Of a stretch of DNA of 64,000 nucleotides, positions 22,035 through 32,260 are shown piece by piece. Position 1 is the first letter of the stretch; each line of letters starts with the position of its first letter. The notes below the pieces were generated by a model. The model was not told the DNA's origin. It made no database searches and worked only from the letters and a program-made list of their open reading frames with translations. Source of the stretch: Erysipelotrichales bacterium (GTDB lineage: Bacteria; Bacillota_I; Bacilli_A; RF39; UBA660); contig JAFLUY010000003.1 of assembly GCA_022508565.1 (NCBI GenBank), positions 1-64,000 on the forward strand. The letters are read 5' to 3'. Made by a program: the position numbers and the translations under genes.

Positions 22035-23390
22035 CTATTGTTCTTGAACATTTTTAACATAGTTTCTAAAATTACTAAGGTTCTTTTCAAATAATAAATC
22101 AATTTTACCTAAAGCACCTGAACGATGTTTTCCAATAATTAATTCTGAAATAGAAATTGGATTTTCTTCATCAGCGGCTTTATTCTTATAATAATCATCT
22201 CTATATAAGAAAGCTACTATGTCAGCATCTTGTTCTATTGAACCAGACTCTCTTAAGTCTGACATAATTGGTCTTTTATTTTCTCTACCTTCAACATTAC
22301 GAGAAAGTTGTGCTAAGGCAATAACTGGAACTTCCAATTCCATTGCCATAGTTTTAAGACTACGTGAAATATCTGATACTTCTTGTTGTCTATTACTTCC
22401 ATACCCTGGGCCATTAGATATTAATTGTAGGTAATCGATTACAATTAATCCTAATCCTTTACCTACACTTGTAAGTCTTCTACACTTAGCTCTAATTTCA
22501 CCCATTGTAATACCTGGAGTATCTTCAATAAATATTGGAGCATCAGCAAGTTCACTCATCGCTTCATTAACTTTCTTCCAATCCTCATGATTTAGTCTTC
22601 CTGTTCTTAACTTAGAACCATCAACAGCACCTTGAGCACTAATCATACGCATCATTAGTTGTTCAGCTCCCATTTCTAAGTTAAATATAGCAACATTTTT
22701 ACCACTAGATATAGCAGCATTAGTTGCAACATTTAAAGCAAAGGCTGTTTTGCCCATACCAGGACGAGCAGCAACTATTATTAATTCTCTTGGATGTAAT
22801 CCAGCAGTAACTTTATCAAAATCATAAAATCCTGTAGCTATACCAGTAATTTCTTGATTATTCTTAGCTAATGCTTCAAGCTGTTCTTTTGTACTTTTAA
22901 CAACTTGTTCACTAGATTTAAATTCTCCACTTTTTCTTGCTTTTGTTACTGCAAATACTTCTTTTTCTGCTTTATCTATTAGTTCATTTGCATCATTTAT
23001 TTCATCTCTTGCACTATTTTCAATAGATTCACATACTTTAATAAGTTTTCTTCTTAGCACTTTTTCGCGGATAATATTAATGTATGTATCAACATTAGAT
23101 GCAGAAACAACAGAATCAATTACCTCACTTAAAAACTCAACTCCACCAATTGAATTAATTGGTGTAGTCTTTTCAATTTCATTTTTTAGGATAATTGCAT
23201 CCATTGGTTCTTTTCTTTTGTGAATTTCTTTCATTGCATCAAAGATAGTTGCATTTTTCTTATCATAAAACATATCTGATGTTAATTCTTCACAAACTTT
23301 TTCTAATGCATAGCTGGATAAATATGCGCATCCTAAAACATTAATTTCAGCCTCTAAATTTTTTGGTTCATCTCTTTTGATTTCAGGCAT
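22035..23390 (-). CDS. dnaB: Replicative DNA helicase DnaB
   Basis: AARPGMGKTAFALN; LGLIVIDYLQLIS; SDLRESGSIEQDADI. Confidence 0.98.
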   Translation of the reverse strand: MPEIKRDEPKNLEAEINVLGCAYLSSYALEKVCEELTSDMFYDKKNATIFDAMKEIHKRKEPMDAIILKNEIEKTTPINSIGGVEFLSEVIDSVVSASNVDTYINIIREKVLRRKLIKVCESIENSARDEINDANELIDKAEKEVFAVTKARKSGEFKSSEQVVKSTKEQLEALAKNNQEITGIATGFYDFDKVTAGLHPRELIIVAARPGMGKTAFALNVATNAAISSGKNVAIFNLEMGAEQLMMRMISAQGAVDGSKLRTGRLNHEDWKKVNEAMSELADAPIFIEDTPGITMGEIRAKCRRLTSVGKGLGLIVIDYLQLISNGPGYGSNRQQEVSDISRSLKTMAMELEVPVIALAQLSRNVEGRENKRPIMSDLRESGSIEQDADIVAFLYRDDYYKNKAADEENPISISELIIGKHRSGALGKIDLLFEKNLSNFRNYVKNVQEQ

Positions 23391-23401
23391 AAGTTCACTT
23401 C

Positions 23402-23839
23402 CTATTCTACATGAACATTAACATTCGCGATTACTTTTTTATGTAGATTAATATCTACCACATGCATACCTAAAGTATCTATTGTATGGTTGCATGTTAT
23501 TTTCTTTTTATCTATATCAAAACCAATATTTTTAAGTTCATCACTTATTTGTTTAGAAGAAATACTTCCAAACATTTTTCCATCTTTACCAGTTTTAGCT
23601 TTAAACTTAACTGTTACATTAGCAAGTTTCTTCTTTAATTCTTCACACTCGTGTACTAAAGCATCTTCTGCATCTTCACGACTTTTTAAATCTCTTTCAA
23701 GTTTGTTTTTATTTTGAGTATTGTAAGGAACTGCAAGACCTTTACTAATCAAAAAGTTATTAGCATAACCATCTGAAACATCAATGACTTGGTCTTTTTT
23801 TCCTTGTTTTTTTACATCTTGAAGCAAAATAACTTTCAT
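23402..23839 (-). CDS. rplI: 50S ribosomal protein L9
   Basis: MKVILLQDVKKQGKKDQVIDVSDGYANNFLI. Confidence 0.97.
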   Translation of the reverse strand: MKVILLQDVKKQGKKDQVIDVSDGYANNFLISKGLAVPYNTQNKNKLERDLKSREDAEDALVHECEELKKKLANVTVKFKAKTGKDGKMFGSISSKQISDELKNIGFDIDKKKITCNHTIDTLGMHVVDINLHKKVIANVNVHVE

Positions 23840-23956
23840 AAATTATCACTCGCTCTCTATGTCTTTATATTATATCAAATTTATAACTCTTTTGCATTAA
23901 AAATGGTTTAAGTTTTTTAAACACAAAAAAAGATACTAAACTATTTAGTACCTTAA

Positions 23957-24172
23957 TTATTTAACAAATGGTATTAAAGCCATAAATCTAGCCCTTTTAA
24001 TTTGTTGAGCTATATGTCTTTGATGTTTTGCACATGCTCCTGTCATTCTTCTAGGCATTATCTTACCTTTTTCATTTATATATTTAGTAACAATAGCAAC
24101 ATCTTTATAATCTACGTCTTTTCCAGCACACATTTGACAAATTTTCTTTTTCTTTCTATAAAATTCTGCCAT
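23957..24172 (-). CDS. rpsR: 30S ribosomal protein S18
   Basis: [40 protein letters not shown]. Confidence 0.98.
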   Translation of the reverse strand: MAEFYRKKKKICQMCAGKDVDYKDVAIVTKYINEKGKIMPRRMTGACAKHQRHIAQQIKRARFMALIPFVK

Positions 24173-24191
24173 TTTATCTATTCATTCCTTT

Positions 24192-24647
24192 CTAAAAAGG
24201 TAAATCATCATCACTTAATACTACTTCAGAACCAAAATCTTTGTATGGATCTTCAGTTAAATCTTCACCAACTGATGCTTCATCACCATTACTATAATCG
24301 GGCATGTCATCCATTGCTTCTCCTGAACCACTATTTTTACTACTTAAGAATCTAACATTGTCTGCAACAACATCAGTAGTATATCTTGTAGTTCCATCTT
24401 GAGCTTGATAACTACCAGTTTGAATTCTTCCTGTAACTCCTACTAATGAGCCTTTCTTACAGTATTTAGAAACATTTTCAGCTTGATTTCTCCAAACTAC
24501 AATATTGATAAAATCTGTATGTGGTTCACCATTTGCTCCTGGTCTACCATCTACAGCTATACTAAATCTGCAATTAGAAACTCCACTAGAAGTTGTTCTT
24601 AATTCTGGATCTCTTGTTAATCTTCCAACTAAACAAACATTATTCAT
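24192..24647 (-). CDS. ssb: Single-stranded DNA-binding protein
   Basis: MNNVCLVGRLTRDPELR; acidic DDDLPF tail. Confidence 0.98.
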   Translation of the reverse strand: MNNVCLVGRLTRDPELRTTSSGVSNCRFSIAVDGRPGANGEPHTDFINIVVWRNQAENVSKYCKKGSLVGVTGRIQTGSYQAQDGTTRYTTDVVADNVRFLSSKNSGSGEAMDDMPDYSNGDEASVGEDLTEDPYKDFGSEVVLSDDDLPF

Positions 24648-24651
24648 GAGA

Positions 24652-24942
24652 TTACTCCTCTTCTAAACTTATAATCATATGTCTTATAACATTTTCATCA
24701 ATTTTAGCTTTACGATCTAATTCAGTAATTAATTCGTTATTAGCATTAAAATCAACTACATAATAAAAACCTGTGATTTCCTTGTTGATTGGATAAGCTA
24801 ACTTCTTTTGTCCTAAATCTTTTTCTTCAATTATTTCACCCTTCATAGAAGTAATAATTGATTTAAGATTATCAACAGTTGTTTTAACTGCAGCTTCATC
24901 AATTGTAGTTTTTACTATGAACATCATTTCGTATTTGTTCAT
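24652..24942 (-). CDS. rpsF: 30S ribosomal protein S6
   Basis: MNKYEMMFIVKTTIDE...KKLAYPINKEITGFYYVVDF. Confidence 0.97.
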   Translation of the reverse strand: MNKYEMMFIVKTTIDEAAVKTTVDNLKSIITSMKGEIIEEKDLGQKKLAYPINKEITGFYYVVDFNANNELITELDRKAKIDENVIRHMIISLEEE

Positions 24943-24949
24943 CTCTACA

Positions 24950-25020
24950 CCTCCTTATGGTCTCTTTCGGCTTTAAACTAGTTAAAGCAAGGAGCTCTTC
25001 GCTCGAATGTATTATAACAA
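24950..25020 (-). promoter_or_regulatory. Candidate S6:S18 autoregulatory leader upstream of rpsF
   Basis: Minus-strand leader ...GAGCTCCTTGCTTTAACTAGTTTAAAGCCGAAAGAGACC...AGGAGG; AAAGCCGAAAG presents the CCG element of the known S6:S18 motif over a TTTAA/TTAAA-type stem. Confidence 0.6.
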
Positions 25021-25095
25021 AACTATATTTCTTTGTAAATAGAAATGTTCTATATTAAATATACGTTAACACAAGAAAAAATAGACCTAAGTCTA

Positions 25096-25812
25096 TTAAT
25101 TATCATCTCTATATGGATATCTATAAGAACGTGAATTACCACTTCCATTTGATTTTGGTTCTCTTCTCGCACTGCCATACATATAATCAAAGTCGTCAGT
25201 ATCAGGAATTAATTCACAAAATGATTCATAGAGTTCATTCATAACTCTCATACTATCTATATCTTTATCTTTAAGATTAGTTAATAAAAATCTAATCGTA
25301 GGATATAACCTATTACTCAATTGTAATGAAGCCCAAAAATATTTAACATCTTGAATTGTTGGTATACCAGCATCTATTCTATCAATTGAATCATATTCAA
25401 TATCAGTAAATAAAGTATCATATGTTGTGGAGTTGGCTCTCAATTCATCACATCTAAACAATGCAGTTAAACTTCCATCATACATTCGTTTAAGAACAAC
25501 ATCTTCTAATGGATATCCTCCAATATGTGAATATAAAGGACTGATATTGCGTCCATCTTTACGAATAAATACCCCATCACCAATTAATTCTATTTCTGTA
25601 GTTGAAAATCCATGTTCAGCAACAATGGAAGCATCTATTTTGGGACTAATGGATTTTTTAATATCATTAAAAAAATGTTCTTTTGATCTATATTTGCTAG
25701 TAAATTTATCTATGTTTTCTAAAGTGTCTCTCATATAAACATAGTTATCAGTAACATCAAAAAAACCAAAAGCTTTTATGTTTAATACTAATTCGCATAT
25801 TGTCCTTTCCAT
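25096..25812 (-). CDS. Hypothetical protein (238 aa)
   Basis: Intact ORF, unrecognised family, low-complexity Ser/Arg/Tyr tail. Confidence 0.7.
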   Translation of the reverse strand: MERTICELVLNIKAFGFFDVTDNYVYMRDTLENIDKFTSKYRSKEHFFNDIKKSISPKIDASIVAEHGFSTTEIELIGDGVFIRKDGRNISPLYSHIGGYPLEDVVLKRMYDGSLTALFRCDELRANSTTYDTLFTDIEYDSIDRIDAGIPTIQDVKYFWASLQLSNRLYPTIRFLLTNLKDKDIDSMRVMNELYESFCELIPDTDDFDYMYGSARREPKSNGSGNSRSYRYPYRDDN

Positions 25813-25824
25813 AAAACCACCCTA

Positions 25825-26931
25825 TTATTTTGTAACATTGAATCTAAAATATACAATATCACCATCACGCATTAAATATTCTTTTCCTTCAAGGCGTACC
25901 TTTCCAGCTTCTTTTACTTTTAATTCCGAACCATATTCTTTTAAATCTTCAAAACTCATAACTTCTGCTTTAATAAAACCTTTTTCAAAGTCAGTATGAA
26001 TAATACCAGCACATTGTGGGGCCTTCATACCTTTCTTAAAAGTCCAAGCTCGACATTCATCAGCTCCACTTGTGAAGAATGTTGCTAAACCTAAAAGATC
26101 ATATGTTGCAAAAATAAGTTTATCTAATCCTGAATTATTTATACCTAAATCAGCCATAAATAATTTCTTATCTTCATCATCCATGTCTGCAAGTTCTGCT
26201 TCAATTTTTGCACACATGATAATTACACCAGCATTTTCTCTTCCAGCATACTCTGATACTTTATCAGTGTATTCATTATGACCAACACCTATTGTTTCTT
26301 CCGAAACATTAGCAGCATAAATAATTGGTTTTAATGTTATAAATGAGAAGTTTTTTAAAACTTGCATCTCATTATCATCAAACTCAACTAAACGAAGTGG
26401 AATATTTTTCTCTAAATTTTCCATACATTTTTGTAGAGTTGTTATTTCTAATAATTCATTCTTATCCTTAGTCATGGTAACTTTTTTACCAAGCTTATTT
26501 AATCTATTATTAATAATTTCTAAATCAGCAAGAATTAATTCAACATTAATTATTTCAATATCTCTAATTGGGTCAACTGCACCCTCAACATGAGTAATAT
26601 CAGCGTCATCAAAACATCTAACTACTTCAACGATAGCGTCAACTTCTCTTATATGACTTAAAAATTTATTACCTAAACCTTCTCCTTGACTAGCACCTTT
26701 AACTAATCCTGCTATATCAATAAATTCATAAGCAGTAGGTACTAAACTTTTTGGATTATACATATCTCTCAAGAAATCTAATCTTGCATCCGGAACTGTA
26801 ACAACTCCAACATTTGGATCAATTGTTGCAAACGGATAATTAGCAGCCAATATATTCTTTTTAGTAATTGCATTAAACAATGTTGATTTCCCAACATTAG
26901 GAAGTCCGACTATTCCTGCTTTTAAAGCCAT
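25825..26931 (-). CDS. ychF: Ribosome-binding ATPase YchF
   Basis: GIVGLPNVGKSTLFNAIT; NYPFATIDPNVGVV; C-terminal TGS. Confidence 0.98.
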   Translation of the reverse strand: MALKAGIVGLPNVGKSTLFNAITKKNILAANYPFATIDPNVGVVTVPDARLDFLRDMYNPKSLVPTAYEFIDIAGLVKGASQGEGLGNKFLSHIREVDAIVEVVRCFDDADITHVEGAVDPIRDIEIINVELILADLEIINNRLNKLGKKVTMTKDKNELLEITTLQKCMENLEKNIPLRLVEFDDNEMQVLKNFSFITLKPIIYAANVSEETIGVGHNEYTDKVSEYAGRENAGVIIMCAKIEAELADMDDEDKKLFMADLGINNSGLDKLIFATYDLLGLATFFTSGADECRAWTFKKGMKAPQCAGIIHTDFEKGFIKAEVMSFEDLKEYGSELKVKEAGKVRLEGKEYLMRDGDIVYFRFNVTK

Positions 26932-26983
26932 ATAAATCCCTCATTTCAAATGTAATTATAACAAATAATACTTCTTTTGTGAA

Positions 26984-28480
26984 TTAGTATATTCTTTTAT
27001 CATATGGTCTTCTCTTTTTCTTATGCACAGGTTCTTCTCTTTTAGTTTGGCGTCTTTCTGCAGCTTGTACTATAGGCATAACAGTTTCAAGTGTTAGATT
27101 ATAAATGGTTAGAATTGCAGTAGTTTCTTCTTCTGACAATTCTTCACTTCTTTTATTTAGAGTTTCTTCTAAATCTATTACACGCTTGTTAGTTAAAGTT
27201 CCTTTTTTATTAGCTGTTTCAATTAAGATTGGTCTATTCTGATTTCGAAGACTTTTTACTGGTACATGCAAAGCATATAAAGGTACAGCTAAAACCGAAT
27301 AAGTAATTGTTATATAATTCTCATCTTCCTCTAAATTGAATGGTTCTGTATTTTTTGGATGACTAACTTCTAAAACATCAAGACCAATAATTCTATTAAC
27401 TGACATTTTTCTAAATAATTCTAAATATTTTTTAATCCAATATTGAGTATATTTAACTTTACTATCTATGTCACCCCAATATCTTTCTCTATTTTTTAAA
27501 TCATCAGCAATTCCTTGGTAATATTCTGGTCCATTAAATTTCGGTAAATCTTCTATTGGATTTATTTCATTATAAATATTTAAAGAATTCTCAAGCATAG
27601 CTCTAACTTGTTCATATCTTTTTCCAAAAAATGAATGTTTTACTTTAAAGCATGGAGTAATTTCTTCTGCTACTGTTGATACAGAATAAGATATGGTTCC
27701 AAATCCAGGTTTATCACCATAACAATCTCCATCTTTTTTATAAATAATAAATGTAACAGCTGGATGAGAAGTATATTTAAGTATTTCTTGTAAATCATAT
27801 CTAGAATTACCTATGAAATAGGAACAAAACAATTCATCTGCAATAACTAAATCATAGTCTTGTACGTATCTAAAGTAATTTTCAAAAGTATAATTATTAG
27901 CAACCGTAATCGAAATAGAACCAATACCAAGATCTGCAAGCATTGTTGCTACTAAATCCCAATAATTTTCGTAACTACAAAATAAGACTTTTAATTCTGA
28001 ACATTTAGAAGGTAGTAAATCTTTCTCTGGTCGAACTGGCTCTTTATATGTAATTGGTCTTTCACTTAAGTTTTTAAGTTGACCTATACAATCTTCAACT
28101 TCATTTACTAAACCTTCGAATGTAATATTATGAGTTTCTCTCCAACCCCCAATAAACTCATATACAGTTATTTTATCAAGAGAAGGTACACAGTCATCAG
28201 ATACATATAAAAAGTACATATACAACTTATTATTCTTTTTACAATGTTCCATTAAAAATTCATCTTTATCCCAATGTGTCCTACCAGGACTATAAGATGC
28301 ACCAAATAAGAAGCAATCATAATCATTTAACTCATCAGGATTATTATCAAAATATTTAGTTGCATTATCCATAGATTTAATATATGCAATATTTTCAAAT
28401 CCTGCTTCTTTTAAAAGTTCATATGTTTTATCACACATATCAATTAATAAAATATTTGTTTTCTTAATATTGAATTTCAT
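26984..28480 (-). CDS. Hypothetical protein (498 aa) with two receiver-like/Rossmann-like segments
   Basis: NILLIDMCDKTYELLKEAGF... and ELKVLFCSYENYWDLVATMLADLG... resemble beta-alpha repeats; basic C-terminal tail. Confidence 0.65.
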   Translation of the reverse strand: MKFNIKKTNILLIDMCDKTYELLKEAGFENIAYIKSMDNATKYFDNNPDELNDYDCFLFGASYSPGRTHWDKDEFLMEHCKKNNKLYMYFLYVSDDCVPSLDKITVYEFIGGWRETHNITFEGLVNEVEDCIGQLKNLSERPITYKEPVRPEKDLLPSKCSELKVLFCSYENYWDLVATMLADLGIGSISITVANNYTFENYFRYVQDYDLVIADELFCSYFIGNSRYDLQEILKYTSHPAVTFIIYKKDGDCYGDKPGFGTISYSVSTVAEEITPCFKVKHSFFGKRYEQVRAMLENSLNIYNEINPIEDLPKFNGPEYYQGIADDLKNRERYWGDIDSKVKYTQYWIKKYLELFRKMSVNRIIGLDVLEVSHPKNTEPFNLEEDENYITITYSVLAVPLYALHVPVKSLRNQNRPILIETANKKGTLTNKRVIDLEETLNKRSEELSEEETTAILTIYNLTLETVMPIVQAAERRQTKREEPVHKKKRRPYDKRIY

Positions 28481-28548
28481 GCCATTCTCCTCAAAATAAT
28501 TATGTTATATTATAACATAAGAAATAAAAAAGTTAGTTAAAAATTTAA

Positions 28549-29697
28549 CTAACCCTTTAAAGTGACATCAGTTGTATGTTCTTTACCATCTCTAATATAA
28601 GTAATTTTTACTTTATCACCTACACTAGATTTATATAAATAATATTTTAAATATCTATAATCCTTTATCTCTATATCATTATATTTAGTAATAACATCTC
28701 CTGCTTTTAATCCAGCATTATCAGCATTTGACTTTTCAACAACACTGACAATAACTGCGCCCGTTTTTACTCCTTCATCAACTTTAATATTGTTTTGAGA
28801 TGCACCTTCTATTGTTGTCATTGTAACACCTAATGTTGGTTTAGTTGATGTAGTATTTTTACCTTTTTCAATATTTTCTGCAACTTCTAATGCATCTTCT
28901 ATTGGTATTGCAAAACCAATATTTTCAATACTTGTTGATGAGTAAGATGAAGATATCTTACTGTTGTTAATACCAACAACTTCACCATTACAATTTGCTA
29001 AAGGTCCACCGCTATTACCTGAGTTAATTGATGCATCAATTTGTAATAGTTTCATGTACCAAGTTTCGGTGGCAGTATTTCTATTAAAGAAACTACCAAA
29101 ATCTGATGAAGAATTAGATCTTTCAACTAATCTATCTTTTCCGCTTAATATACCTCTAGTTACAGTAAATGAATAATCTAGACTTACTGGAGTTCCAACT
29201 GCAAACACAGTATCTCCGACTCTTAATGATTCAGACTCACCAATTTCTGCAACAGATAAAACTGTATTAGATGCAACCTTTATTACAGCAACATCTGCAA
29301 ACTCATCACTTCCAACTAAAGAACCGGTTGTTGTTGACCCATCACTCATTTCGATTGTTATAGTATTACTTCCATCAACAACATGATGGTTAGTTAAAAT
29401 ATAAGCATCTTTATTATTATCTTTATAAACAAAGCCACTTCCCCAACCAGTTATTTGATTGTTGTTTCCTACTTTAACAATAACTGTAGCATCATATAGT
29501 TTTTCTACAGCATCTGCTATTCCTTCATCAGTAACTGTTACTTCTTTTTTTACATTAGTTTTTATTGCTGGTTCAGTTTTAAAAATATCCTCTATAGGAA
29601 CATAGTTTAATACTGCCGCAAAAACAGCAACTATTATTAATATAATTATTGCAAATATTATTAAAAATTGAATACCGCTTGTTCTTTTCTTTTCCAT
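28549..29697 (-). CDS. HtrA/DegP-like trypsin-fold serine protease with PDZ
   Basis: TNHHVV, DVAVIKV, GNSGGPL catalytic triad motifs; PDZ (DNAGLKAGDVI); N-terminal TM. Confidence 0.95.
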   Translation of the reverse strand: MEKKRTSGIQFLIIFAIIILIIVAVFAAVLNYVPIEDIFKTEPAIKTNVKKEVTVTDEGIADAVEKLYDATVIVKVGNNNQITGWGSGFVYKDNNKDAYILTNHHVVDGSNTITIEMSDGSTTTGSLVGSDEFADVAVIKVASNTVLSVAEIGESESLRVGDTVFAVGTPVSLDYSFTVTRGILSGKDRLVERSNSSSDFGSFFNRNTATETWYMKLLQIDASINSGNSGGPLANCNGEVVGINNSKISSSYSSTSIENIGFAIPIEDALEVAENIEKGKNTTSTKPTLGVTMTTIEGASQNNIKVDEGVKTGAVIVSVVEKSNADNAGLKAGDVITKYNDIEIKDYRYLKYYLYKSSVGDKVKITYIRDGKEHTTDVTLKG

Positions 29698-29706
29698 GTT
29701 TTCCTC

Positions 29707-30639
29707 CTAATCAATTTCTAACAATGACTTATAGTTTGTTGGAAATCCCATTCTATCTAATACTTTATTAATTGATATTACATTTAACCTTCCAGATAGT
29801 TGATCTATTTCATATGAAATTTCATTAATAAACAATCTAAAATCATCTTTTGATAAAATATGTTTAAATATTATTACTACAGAAAATAAATCTCCTTTTC
29901 CATAAATATATTCATCATTTATTTGTGGAATATCTAATAACCTATGATACTTATTATCAGGTATTACTTTTTGAGTTCTATGTTCAAATAAAATATCTTC
30001 ATGAGCACAAAGATTACGATAATTAGAAAGTATCGGTAAGAATACTCCAAAGTCTTCTGATTCAACATTAAACTCTTTAGCTATTTCTTTTTGATCACTT
30101 AATTTCATTACTGTATATAACTCAGAAGTTATACCAAAAGATAAAACTTTAACAACAACCCATAAAGGGATATATCCATAATTATTAATGTAATGTTTTG
30201 TTGCTTCATGTTGGCTACCATTAACTCTTATTTGTCTTTTCATCTTCTTAAGTAAATCATTAAGTTGGCGAACTTTATCTGGAGATTGATTGTAATTTGA
30301 TGGCCTTAAATATTCGTTTTCACGATAACCATATTTTTGGGATAAAATATAAGAAAAAATACTTTTACAGTTATTTTCAATAATTAAGATATTTTTAAAC
30401 ATAATGTTTCTAAGTTGTCTATCAAAATAAAATAATGAATATAGTTCTCTAAAAGTTGTACCATTTTTAAATAGTTTAGAATTTTCATTTTCTAAAAATA
30501 AATGACGATACCCCATTAAGAAAAAATAATTCTCTCTTAAAATTACATCTTTAGCATAGTCTATGTCATCTATAACAAGACCTTTGGCACGTAAGATCTG
30601 AATTTGTTCATCTAAAGTTTTAAATATCTTAGTCCCCAT
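29707..30639 (-). CDS. Abi_2 (AbiD/AbiF-like) family protein
   Basis: Conserved layout: LDEQIQILRAKGLVI...ENYFFLMGYRHLF; FDRQLRNIMFKNILIIEN; NYGYIPLWVVVKVLSFGITSELY; NYRNLCAHEDILF (RNxxAH). Confidence 0.88.
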   Translation of the reverse strand: MGTKIFKTLDEQIQILRAKGLVIDDIDYAKDVILRENYFFLMGYRHLFLENENSKLFKNGTTFRELYSLFYFDRQLRNIMFKNILIIENNCKSIFSYILSQKYGYRENEYLRPSNYNQSPDKVRQLNDLLKKMKRQIRVNGSQHEATKHYINNYGYIPLWVVVKVLSFGITSELYTVMKLSDQKEIAKEFNVESEDFGVFLPILSNYRNLCAHEDILFEHRTQKVIPDNKYHRLLDIPQINDEYIYGKGDLFSVVIIFKHILSKDDFRLFINEISYEIDQLSGRLNVISINKVLDRMGFPTNYKSLLEID

Positions 30640-30730
30640 ATTTTATTCACCTATTATCAATTTTATCACATTTAACAATAAAAATATATATTGTATTTAT
30701 TAAAAGAACATTAAAAATAAAAAACATAAT

Positions 30731-31243
30731 TTATTCAATTATGTTTTCTTCTTCATCTTCTTTTAGTTCTCTTCCTTCGGCATGAGCATCGAGTTTACAA
30801 ACAAATTCATCGGTTGCTGTTTTAACAATTGACTCAGTTATTTCAATTTCTACATAACCTTCGAGAGTTTCGCCAGCTTCTATATGTTCTGGATAGTCAT
30901 AATTAAAGTCATAAGAACTAGTATATTCTGCGTTTTCAAATGAACAATCCATTTCGACATTGGCATTATATTGAGTTGAACTATTAGTTATTTCAAATTT
31001 TAAAGTTGCTTTATCTCCAATATAACTTAAATTAGGTGTAAAAAAAGTTATTGTTTGTCCATCACCACCAATTTCTGGTTTTAGTTCATCATTACCTTCT
31101 ATTTCTGCTTTAGTAAATTTTATATCATAATCTTCTTCTAAAAATTTTGCATTAATTGTTCCATTAATATACAAAGTCAATGACACTGAGGCAAAACCTA
31201 TTACCATTAATATTAGTATTAAAAATAGATTTCTTTTTCTCAT
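30731..31243 (-). CDS. Secreted/membrane-anchored protein resembling SipW-dependent (TasA-like) proteins
   Basis: MRKRNLFLILILMVIGFASVSLTLYINGT signal peptide, then beta-rich domain; terminator stem overlaps the stop codon. Confidence 0.5.
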   Translation of the reverse strand: MRKRNLFLILILMVIGFASVSLTLYINGTINAKFLEEDYDIKFTKAEIEGNDELKPEIGGDGQTITFFTPNLSYIGDKATLKFEITNSSTQYNANVEMDCSFENAEYTSSYDFNYDYPEHIEAGETLEGYVEIEITESIVKTATDEFVCKLDAHAEGRELKEDEEENIIE

Positions 31244-31315
31244 AATTATCGCCTCCTACTATATTTATATAATACCATAATGTAGATATTTTTCAAGCTA
31301 AGAAAAAAGGAAAAA

Positions 31316-31714
31316 CTATGCTGCTTTTCCTTCTGGGTTTTGTAATTCTAGACGTTTTTCAAATTGATTATTAATTACATTAGTTTGTTCTTGTATTTGA
31401 GATACTGTTGGCATAACAGTAAATTGATTAGATTCGGACATTTTAATGTATTCAGTAATTGCTTCTTTATAATTTTTAAGTCTAATTACTTGGCCTTTTA
31501 ATCTAGTTAAGAAATCAATTGATTTTTTACCTAAACCAGAACTAACTACATCTTTAATATCAAATTCACAAAATGAACTAAATATTCTATTACAATTAGC
31601 ACATAGCTTTTCAAATACAGAAACATTGGTTTTGCTTTCTAGTTTTCCTAAAACTAAATCTACACCATTTAATTCTTCAATTAAAGAATCTAACTTTTGT
31701 TGCATAATAATCAC
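31316..31714 (-). CDS. Hypothetical protein (132 aa)
   Basis: Intact ORF, predicted helical. Confidence 0.65.
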   Translation of the reverse strand: MIIMQQKLDSLIEELNGVDLVLGKLESKTNVSVFEKLCANCNRIFSSFCEFDIKDVVSSGLGKKSIDFLTRLKGQVIRLKNYKEAITEYIKMSESNQFTVMPTVSQIQEQTNVINNQFEKRLELQNPEGKAA

Positions 31715-31802
31715 CCTTTATTTATATTTATTATAACAATTACTTTTGTACTTATAATAAAAATTAGAAAATTTTACACCCCTATTTACAAAAAAAATTA
31801 GG

Positions 31803-32252
31803 TTATTTATAACCTAACTCTTTAACTATATTATTCATTCTCTTTTGTTGATCAATTGGTGCACTTACTGTTATATATGAATCATCAATCCAACCTACAA
31901 AGTAGTAATCAGTTTCATTAGTTACAACTAAGTAAGTCCAGTTCTTTCCACCATTTGATTCATGTTTATAATCGGCGCCTACCACGCTATAAATGTTTCT
32001 AGACTCATCTAAGAATACACCTTGTACATCATACTTTTTTGTTGCTTTAACAAAATTAACTTTAATATCTCCTCTAGTAGCATATAAAGCAGAAGTAGCA
32101 TAACCAACTTGACTAGTAGCATCATAAACTTCAAATTTATTTTCTCGAAGTATAGATTGTAACGTTGCTGGATCAACACTTTCTTTTACGGAACCACATC
32201 CAACTAATAGTAATATTGATAATATTAATATACTAACTTTTAACTTTTTCAT
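31803..32252 (-). CDS. Hypothetical lipoprotein
   Basis: Lipobox LLLVGCGS. Confidence 0.75.
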   Translation of the reverse strand: MKKLKVSILILSILLLVGCGSVKESVDPATLQSILRENKFEVYDATSQVGYATSALYATRGDIKVNFVKATKKYDVQGVFLDESRNIYSVVGADYKHESNGGKNWTYLVVTNETDYYFVGWIDDSYITVSAPIDQQKRMNNIVKELGYK

Positions 32253-32260
32253 AAACCCTC

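Noticed and set aside
30640-30731. Abi-associated structured ncRNA upstream of the Abi_2 gene
   Set aside because: Space is ~90 bp, AT-rich, and contains only the upstream gene's terminator (AAAACATAATT/AATTATGTTTT); no further structure.
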